Assembly (NCBI GenBank): GCA_016938095.1
Contig: JAFGVG010000417.1
Span: 1 to 12,653, forward strand
Direction: 5' to 3'
DNA from: Bacteroidales bacterium
GTDB taxonomy: Bacteria; Bacteroidota; Bacteroidia; Bacteroidales; UBA10428
Length of the DNA: 12,653 nt
Shown here: one piece after another, positions 7,741 through 12,653 of the stretch
How positions within the stretch are numbered: position 1 is the first letter of the stretch
Layout: each line of letters begins with the position of its first letter
Translations under genes and position numbers: made by a program
The notes under the pieces: model-generated
The model's input: the letters and a program-made list of their open reading frames with translations, nothing else
Databases searched by the model: none
What the model was told of the DNA's origin: nothing

Positions 7741-8340
7741 CTACATTTTGCCCGTGGTATTTTTAAGGATGTTGAAAAGCAGTTCACGTGCTCTGAACAA
7801 TTGAGCTTTAACGGTTCCAATGGGTAGTTCGAGTTCTTCGGCAATTTCCTCGTACGACAATTCACTGAAGTATCTCAACTCAATGAGCTTACGGTAGCGC
7901 GGTTTAAGTTTCGAAACCAGTGAGCGCATGAGACGGATTTTCTGCTCGTTGATGAGCGATTCTTCGGGGTCGAGCACTGGTGCCTGAATATCCTTGGTAG
8001 CCCTTTCGTGTTCCTCGTTACTGTGGTCGAGCGAAACATGACTGGTCTTCTTTTTCCGGATGAAGTCGATACAATTGTTGGTGGCTATTTTAAAAAGCCA
8101 GGTGCTGAAGGCGTAGTTGGGAGCGTATTGCTGAATGTTCTTGAATGCTTTACCAAATGCCTCAATGGTAAGGTCTTCCGCATCGCTGGCATTATTAACC
8201 ATTTTCAACAGCATGTAATAGATGGCATCGCGATACCGGCCCATGAGTTCAGCATAAGCGCGCTGGTCACCCTCTACTGCACGTTGAACAAGCATATAAT
8301 CGCGCTGCGCTTTATCGGATAGGTTGGTATTTACTTCCAT
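7741..8340 (-). CDS. ECF-type RNA polymerase sigma factor (sigma-70 family)
   Basis: This 199-residue protein directs RNA polymerase to a particular promoter set. It contains only sigma regions 2 and 4, as in group IV (ECF) factors. Region 2 spans about 17-98, with the core-binding segment DAEDLTIEAFGKAF (53-66) and FSTWLFKIATNNCIDFIRKKK (78-98) for -10 recognition. A variable acidic linker occupies about 100-133, and region 4 (about 134-190) carries the helix-turn-helix LSYEEIAEELELPIGTVKAQ (161-180). There is no anti-sigma gene next to it: the upstream gene is a glycosyltransferase, whose last 10 nt it overlaps (the GT stop TAA lies within the start of this gene), and the downstream gene is rsmG. 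The overlap suggests translational coupling to the glycosyltransferase. The regulon cannot be told from the sequence. Confidence 0.93.
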   Translation of the reverse strand: MEVNTNLSDKAQRDYMLVQRAVEGDQRAYAELMGRYRDAIYYMLLKMVNNASDAEDLTIEAFGKAFKNIQQYAPNYAFSTWLFKIATNNCIDFIRKKKTSHVSLDHSNEEHERATKDIQAPVLDPEESLINEQKIRLMRSLVSKLKPRYRKLIELRYFSELSYEEIAEELELPIGTVKAQLFRARELLFNILKNTTGKM

Positions 8341-9470
8341 TGGTAGTTTGAAGGTCTGATGCGGCTTGACATCAGCAAGCCAAAATTAATGAACAGTGAA
8401 ACAATATCAAACAGCAACGAAATTAACAATAAATTTTTTTCATTTAACCGCAACATCGTTTTTTTAATAACAAAAACCTGAAGTAACAGGCGAAATACAA
8501 ATAAGGGCAGTACCCATAACCGGTGTACCGGCGAAAACAACAGTGCAATCAACGATGCATAGAACAGCAAACGGCTGAAAGGCTCCAGGCTAAGGATGAA
8601 TTTATGCGACGATTTATATAGGCGATTGGTGGTAAAATGACGTTTTTTCTGAAACACCCATTTGCTAAAGGTGTCCTTGGCAGCAGTCCGTGTGTGGCTG
8701 TTGTGTGAGAATTCTATGGCTGTGTTGGTTTTGTTGGCATGTTCATTTACAAACAGGTCGTCATCGCCCGATGCCAGGTGAAAATGCCGGGTAAATCCTT
8801 TACCTTTATAAAACAACGGTTTCTTGTAAGCCAGGTTACGTCCGACACCCATATAGGGAATTTTGCAAAGTGCCATACTGAAATACTGCAAAGCAATCAT
8901 TAGGGTGTCGTAACGCACATATTTGTTAAGCAAACCACGTGTGGCAAAGTATCCGCCATAGCCCAGCACAATATCGGTTGTTTCGGAGAAATTACCTGCC
9001 ATCAGACTGATCCATTGATTGCTTTCGGGTTTGCAGTCACCGTCGGTAAATAGCAGCCTCTCATGCTTTGCGGCTTTTATGCCAATGGTTACGGCTAATT
9101 TTTTACCGTGTGAGAACTTTTTGTCTTCTTTAATTACAGTTGTGCGAAGGTGTTTGTATTGGGCAGTGTATTTTTTCAGGACGTCTTCGGTGTCATCGGT
9201 TGAACAATCATTAACCACAATCACTTCATAAACAGGATAGTCCTGCGTCAGCCAAACAGGCAGGTAATTGTCGAGGTTCTCGGCTTCGTTCCGTGCGCAG
9301 ATGATTACCGATACCGGCTCGGTGGCTGAAGGGTTTGTTTTCTTAACATAAAAAGCAAACCGGCCATAAATAAAAAGGTAGTAAACCAACTGGATGAGTA
9401 TGGAGACTAGCAGGATAACCAAAACAACAAACCATTGTTTGTCAACGAATAATTCAGAAAAAGCTGGCAT
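8331..9470 (-). CDS. Membrane-bound glycosyltransferase family 2
   Basis: This 379-residue protein is predicted to transfer a sugar from a nucleotide-sugar donor to a lipid or polysaccharide acceptor at the inner membrane. An N-terminal membrane segment (about 13-35) precedes a GT-A catalytic domain (about 52-280) with VSVIICARNEAENL (53-66), VVNDCSTDDT (85-94), the metal-binding DGD (143-145), SGDDD (234-238, likely catalytic base region) and QKKRH (274-278), similar to the Q/RxxRW acceptor motif of processive family 2 enzymes. Two or three more hydrophobic segments follow (about 300-334 and 347-367). Donor and acceptor cannot be deduced. It is the first gene of a minus-strand operon with the ECF sigma factor (10-nt overlap) and rsmG. 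ATG 9470 fits the start of the membrane segment. No strong promoter match was found upstream. Confidence 0.9.
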   Translation of the reverse strand: MPAFSELFVDKQWFVVLVILLVSILIQLVYYLFIYGRFAFYVKKTNPSATEPVSVIICARNEAENLDNYLPVWLTQDYPVYEVIVVNDCSTDDTEDVLKKYTAQYKHLRTTVIKEDKKFSHGKKLAVTIGIKAAKHERLLFTDGDCKPESNQWISLMAGNFSETTDIVLGYGGYFATRGLLNKYVRYDTLMIALQYFSMALCKIPYMGVGRNLAYKKPLFYKGKGFTRHFHLASGDDDLFVNEHANKTNTAIEFSHNSHTRTAAKDTFSKWVFQKKRHFTTNRLYKSSHKFILSLEPFSRLLFYASLIALLFSPVHRLWVLPLFVFRLLLQVFVIKKTMLRLNEKNLLLISLLFDIVSLFINFGLLMSSRIRPSNYQWK

Positions 9471-9528
9471 TGGTCAGTAATAATTCGATGCGCCAATTTA
9501 CTTAAACTTTTTGATTTTTTAAGGTCAT

Positions 9529-9543
9529 GGGGGTTGATCCCCC
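9529..9543. repeat. Perfect 5-bp G/C inverted repeat in the divergent spacer
   Basis: GGGGG (9529-9533) and CCCCC (9539-9543) flank the five bases TTGAT in the 110-nt spacer between the glycosyltransferase operon and tgt. It overlaps the candidate -33 element of the tgt promoter, so it could be an operator. It lies upstream of both expected transcription starts, which makes a leader hairpin less likely. Confidence 0.4.
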
Positions 9544-9561
9544 GCATATTTAATATATTTG
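9533..9561 (+). promoter_or_regulatory. Candidate Bacteroidetes-type promoter for tgt
   Basis: TATATTTG at 9554-9561 is an exact match to the -7 consensus TAnnTTTG. A weak -33 element GTTG (9533-9536) precedes it by 17 nt. Transcription would begin near 9568, leaving a leader of about 13 nt before ATG 9581, too short for a riboswitch. Confidence 0.55.
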
Positions 9562-9580
9562 CGGCCAAAACCCGATTTTA

Positions 9581-10711
9581 ATGAAATTCAGGTTATTGTG
9601 CACCGATACTTCCACTAATGCGCGTTGCGGGATAATAACTACCGGACACGGTGAGGTGGAAACGCCCATATTTATGCCGGTAGGAACAGCCGGTACCGTT
9701 AAGGCCGTGCATCAGCGCGAACTATTGCAGGATGTAAAGGCGCAAATCATACTCGGGAATACATACCATTTATATCTGAGACCTGGAATTGAAACGTTAC
9801 GGGAGGCAGGCGGACTGCATAAATTCATAAACTGGAATCGGCCAATACTTACCGATAGCGGTGGCTACCAGGTGTTTTCACTTGCGGCCATCAGGAAGCT
9901 TTCCCGTGAGGGAGCAAGGTTCAGTTCCCATATCGACGGGTCGAAGCACATGTTTACCCCCGAAAGTATCGTGGATGTACAGCGCGTAATTGGTGCCGAT
10001 ATTATGATGGCCCTCGATGAATGTATAGCACATCCGAGCGACCATAAACAGGTAAAAAAGTCGATTGATCTTACCCATCACTGGCTTGAAAGGGGATTTG
10101 CACGTTTTCAGGAGACTGTTCCGTTGTATGGTTATGAACAGTCGTTTTTTCCGATTGTGCAGGGCAGTGTATATGCCGATCTGAGGGCCGAGTCGGCATC
10201 CGAAGTGATAAAATACCCGGCTGACGGTTATGCCATTGGCGGATTATCGGTGGGCGAACCCGAGGAAGTGATGTACGCGATGACTGAAGTGGTGACACCC
10301 CTTTTGCCTGTTGATAAACCCCGTTACCTTATGGGTGTGGGCACACCGGTGAACCTGCTCGAGTCCATTGCCCGGGGCGTTGATATGTTCGACTGTGTTA
10401 TGCCCACCCGTAATGGACGGAACGGTATGCTTTTTACCCGCAATGGCATTATTAACATGCGCAATAATAAGTGGAAAGACGATTTCAGCCCCATTGACCC
10501 CGAAAGTGATTGTTTTGTCGACCAGCACTATTCAAAAGCCTATTTGCGTCACCTGATCATTTCAAAGGAAATTCTGGGCGCACAGATTGCCTCTTTACAT
10601 AATTTAAGTTTTTATCTTTGGCTGATGAAGGAAGCCCGCGAACAAATCCGGAAAGGTTCCTTCGGAGAATGGAAAGCAAAAATGGTTAAACAACTGAAGG
10701 TCCGCTTATGA
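9581..10711 (+). CDS. tgt: tRNA-guanine transglycosylase (queuosine pathway)
   Basis: Tgt exchanges guanine-34 in the anticodon of tRNAs for Asp, Asn, His and Tyr with the queuosine precursor preQ1. The 376-residue protein is full length. Seen are the base-exchange Asp in TDSGGYQVFSL (D92), the substrate-binding ALDEC (D146) and PIVQG (Q194), GGLSVGEP (220-227), and the nucleophile in MFDCVMPTRNGR (D271). V224 is the residue that goes with preQ1 rather than queuine in bacterial enzymes. The zinc site is altered: the E. coli ligands C302, C304, C307 and H333 align with S309, C311, D314 and H340, with spacing conserved, so two of three cysteines are missing. From memory, loss of these cysteines is frequent in Bacteroidetes Tgt, and the rest of the fold looks intact. 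The permease gene downstream overlaps by 4 nt (ATGA), so the two are probably translated in a coupled way. Confidence 0.97.
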   Translation: MKFRLLCTDTSTNARCGIITTGHGEVETPIFMPVGTAGTVKAVHQRELLQDVKAQIILGNTYHLYLRPGIETLREAGGLHKFINWNRPILTDSGGYQVFSLAAIRKLSREGARFSSHIDGSKHMFTPESIVDVQRVIGADIMMALDECIAHPSDHKQVKKSIDLTHHWLERGFARFQETVPLYGYEQSFFPIVQGSVYADLRAESASEVIKYPADGYAIGGLSVGEPEEVMYAMTEVVTPLLPVDKPRYLMGVGTPVNLLESIARGVDMFDCVMPTRNGRNGMLFTRNGIINMRNNKWKDDFSPIDPESDCFVDQHYSKAYLRHLIISKEILGAQIASLHNLSFYLWLMKEAREQIRKGSFGEWKAKMVKQLKVRL

Positions 10712-11802
10712 AAAAAACCGAAATTCTTCTGCTCGACCGGTATATCATGCGGAAGTTTCTGGGAACTTTCTTTTTCATCATTGTACTGATAGTGCTCATT
10801 GCGGTTATTTTTGACCTTTCGGAAAAAATCGACAATTTTCTCGAACACGAGGCACCCATCAGAAAGGTTGTTTTTGATTACTACCTGAATTTCATTCCTT
10901 ATTTTGCCGTACTGTTCAGTCCGCTTTTCACCTTTGTCAGTGTCATTTATTTTACCTCCCGCATGGCCTATAACACTGAGATCATAGCCATATTGAGCAG
11001 CGGAGTGAGTTTTAAAAGGCTATTGCTGCCTTATTTTGTGTCAGCCTTTATGCTAATGGCATTTGCATTTACCCTGAATAACTTTGTAATTCCACATGCC
11101 ACGGGCCGTAAGCTGGCATTTGAGGATTTATATTACCACAAGACGCCGAAAACCGTAAGAGAGCGTAATATACACAAGCAGATTGAGCCTGGTATATATG
11201 TATATATGGAGAATTTTGACACATATTCCAACCGGGGCCGGAAATTTTCCATCGAACGTTTTGAGAATGGCACCCTGGTTTCTAAACTGCTTTCGGAAGA
11301 AATTCGCTGGGATACGGTAAAGAACAAGTGGATTATCCGTAATTACTATGTCCGCGACTTTCATGGTGAAACCCAAACCATTACCAGCGGAAGAGAAATT
11401 GATACTACGCTGAACATGAGTCCCGATGAGTTCAGAAGACGTGAAAATGCCGTGGAGGCGATGAACCTGGGAGAACTTAACCGGTTTATTAAGGAACAAA
11501 AGATGCAGGGAGCCGAGAACATTGATGCCTATCTGATTGAAAAACACCGGCGTTTTTCCTTTCCCTTTTCATCATTTATTCTGACGCTCATAGGTGTTTC
11601 AGTGTCTTCCAAAAAGGTAAAAGGCGGCATTGGCATGCAACTGGGCATCGGCCTTTTAATCAGCTTTTCCTACATTGTGTTTATGCAGTTTTCGTCGCAG
11701 TTTGCCATAAACGGCTCGCTGAGTCCCTTCATTGCCGTTTGGATCCCCAATGTTATTTTTGCTGTTATCGCTGTGTTCCTATACCGGTTGGCACCCAAAT
11801 AA
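10708..11802 (+). CDS. LptF/LptG-family permease (YjgP/YjgQ)
   Basis: Members of this family form the inner-membrane part of the LptB2FG transporter, which extracts lipopolysaccharide and passes it to LptC and the periplasmic bridge. The 364-residue protein has the expected layout: three N-terminal membrane helices (about 17-36, 62-82, 105-127), a periplasmic beta-rich domain (about 130-280) and three C-terminal helices (about 284-303, 308-328, 340-360). The family signature NTEIIAILSSGVSFKRLLLP (89-108) lies before the third helix. LptF and LptG cannot be told apart by eye, so no symbol is given, and the second permease subunit is not in this window. The start codon overlaps the tgt stop (ATGA), and pairing of tgt with such a permease is a common Bacteroidetes arrangement. 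After the stop, 92 nt separate it from the carboxylase gene. Confidence 0.93.
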   Translation: MKKTEILLLDRYIMRKFLGTFFFIIVLIVLIAVIFDLSEKIDNFLEHEAPIRKVVFDYYLNFIPYFAVLFSPLFTFVSVIYFTSRMAYNTEIIAILSSGVSFKRLLLPYFVSAFMLMAFAFTLNNFVIPHATGRKLAFEDLYYHKTPKTVRERNIHKQIEPGIYVYMENFDTYSNRGRKFSIERFENGTLVSKLLSEEIRWDTVKNKWIIRNYYVRDFHGETQTITSGREIDTTLNMSPDEFRRRENAVEAMNLGELNRFIKEQKMQGAENIDAYLIEKHRRFSFPFSSFILTLIGVSVSSKKVKGGIGMQLGIGLLISFSYIVFMQFSSQFAINGSLSPFIAVWIPNVIFAVIAVFLYRLAPK

Positions 11803-11839
11803 TTCCGGTAGTTCTCCGCGATGTCCGTGCTAATTTTTT

Positions 11840-11870
11840 GTTGCTTTTGTGCTTTTTGACCGTATATTTG
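11840..11870 (+). promoter_or_regulatory. Candidate Bacteroidetes-type promoter for the carboxylase gene
   Basis: GTTG (11840-11843) is followed after 19 nt by TATATTTG (11863-11870), an exact -7 match at the preferred spacing. It is the same -7 octamer as upstream of tgt. Transcription would start near 11877, about 18 nt before the ATG, so the carboxylase gene is probably transcribed apart from tgt and the permease. Confidence 0.6.
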
Positions 11871-11894
11871 CCCCCTCAATTAATATAATCAGTC

Positions 11895-12653
11895 ATGACA
11901 CTTAAAAAACGCATTCAGGAGCTTCATCAAAAACGTGAAGAGGTCAGGATGGGCGGTGGCGAAAAAGCCATCGAAAAGCAGGTTGCCATGGGCAAGTTAA
12001 CTGCCCGTGACCGTATCAATGCATTGCTCGACCCGGGTTCTTTTCAGGAATACGACATGTTTGTGCAGCACGAAGCCAGGGACTTTGACATGGCCAAAAA
12101 GGTGCTTGCCGGCGACGGTGTGATTATCGGAACCGGAAATATTTCGGGTCAGCCGGTATGCATATTTGCACAGGATTTCACGGTGGCCGGAGGCTCGCTT
12201 GGTCTGATGCACTCACGGAAAATAGTAAAGATTATGGACCATGCCCTCAAAATGAAGGTTCCCCTCATTGGTATTAACGATTCGGGTGGCGCCAGAATTC
12301 AGGAAGGCGTTAATTCTCTGGCTGGCTATGGCGAAATATTTTTCAGGAATACCATTTCATCGGGTGTGATTCCCCAGATATCTGTTATACTTGGTCCTTG
12401 TGCCGGTGGTGCGGTTTATTCTCCAGCACTCACCGATTTTGTGTTTGTGGTTGAAAATATTTCCAAGATGTTTATCACCGGTCCCGAAGTGATTAAGACT
12501 GTTTTGGGCGAAGAAATATCCATGGAAGACCTGGGTGGTGCCCGCGTGCACAGTGAAATTACCGGCAATGCACACTTTTTTGCAAAAACCGAGCAGGAAT
12601 GTTTTGATCAGATCAAGAAACTGCTGTCGATGCTACCTGCCAACAATAAACGC
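11895..12653 (+). CDS. Acyl-CoA carboxylase beta subunit (propionyl-CoA carboxylase / methylmalonyl-CoA decarboxylase type), 3' end missing
   Basis: This carboxyltransferase subunit moves a carboxyl group between biotin and an acyl-CoA, probably propionyl-CoA/methylmalonyl-CoA. The 253 codons in the window run open to the edge and make up about half of the usual 510-520 residues. They cover the N-terminal (biotin or acyl-CoA side) crotonase-like half: KLTARDRINALLDPGSF (34-50), GGSLG (99-103), NDSGGARIQEG (128-138), the oxyanion-loop segment GPCAGGAVYSPALTDF (167-182) and ITGPEV (194-199). The residues that set acyl-chain specificity and the sequence of the neighbouring genes (biotin carrier, membrane decarboxylase subunit or biotin carboxylase) lie beyond the window, so an ATP-driven carboxylase (pccB-like) and a sodium-pumping decarboxylase alpha subunit (mmdA-like) cannot be separated. 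ATG 11895 gives the family N-terminus directly. It has its own promoter-like sequence at 11840-11870. Confidence 0.95.
   Translation, partial: MTLKKRIQELHQKREEVRMGGGEKAIEKQVAMGKLTARDRINALLDPGSFQEYDMFVQHEARDFDMAKKVLAGDGVIIGTGNISGQPVCIFAQDFTVAGGSLGLMHSRKIVKIMDHALKMKVPLIGINDSGGARIQEGVNSLAGYGEIFFRNTISSGVIPQISVILGPCAGGAVYSPALTDFVFVVENISKMFITGPEVIKTVLGEEISMEDLGGARVHSEITGNAHFFAKTEQECFDQIKKLLSMLPANNKR

Noticed and set aside
7719..7865. 49-residue N-terminal extension of RsmG
   Set aside because: It lies within the 3' end of the sigma factor gene in another frame, is not family-like, and the start at 7718 gives the usual length.
9483..9520. Promoter for the glycosyltransferase operon (TAAATTGG on the minus strand)
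   Set aside because: It has a mismatch in the TTTG part of the -7 element and no TTTG at the right distance upstream.
9562..9580. preQ1 riboswitch before tgt
   Set aside because: The stretch between the likely transcription start and the ATG is only about 13 nt and has no preQ1 aptamer pattern; the queuosine link made it worth checking.
11782..11810. Inverted repeat TACCGG/CCGGTA as terminator after the permease gene
   Set aside because: The loop is 17 nt, half of it lies in the coding sequence, and the next T-run is about 24 nt further on, unlike an intrinsic terminator.

Overview
The window is a gene-dense stretch of about 12.6 kb that looks like ordinary core chromosome of a Bacteroidota bacterium, perhaps a Bacteroidales or Marinilabiliales relative (rank below phylum is a guess). 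The signs are a type IX secretion (T9SS) C-terminal sorting domain on one protein, promoter-like sequences of the Bacteroidetes type (TATATTTG at -7, twice), start sites without clear Shine-Dalgarno sequences, and gene pairs such as tgt with an LptF/LptG permease. I see no tRNA, rRNA, insertion sequence, phage gene or CRISPR array, and no broken gene.

Layout. Positions 17-1237 (+) encode a lipoprotein of unknown role. It converges on a minus-strand pair, a DUF1800 protein (4581-2902) followed 11 nt later by a DUF1501 protein (2890-1250) with a Tat-like signal and a T9SS tail. A 243-nt divergent spacer then leads to a class A penicillin-binding protein (4825-7062, +). This converges on a minus-strand operon read as glycosyltransferase family 2 (9470-8331), ECF sigma factor (8340-7741) and rsmG (7718-7086). 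A 110-nt divergent spacer with a small G/C palindrome separates it from tgt (9581-10711, +), which overlaps a LptF/LptG-family permease (10708-11802) by 4 nt. The window ends inside an acyl-CoA carboxylase beta subunit (11895 onward) that has its own promoter-like sequence.

How the genes fit together. Several products act in the envelope: peptidoglycan synthesis (PBP), LPS export (LptF/G), a membrane glycosyltransferase, a lipoprotein and a secreted DUF1501 protein. Others are housekeeping: tRNA queuosine (tgt), 16S rRNA methylation (rsmG) and propionate/methylmalonyl metabolism (carboxylase). The least understood part is the DUF1800-DUF1501 pair: one partner has an apparent Tat plus T9SS address and the other has no signal peptide at all. 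The second notable point is a Tgt whose zinc-ligand set is largely replaced. I found no convincing new defence or mobile system.
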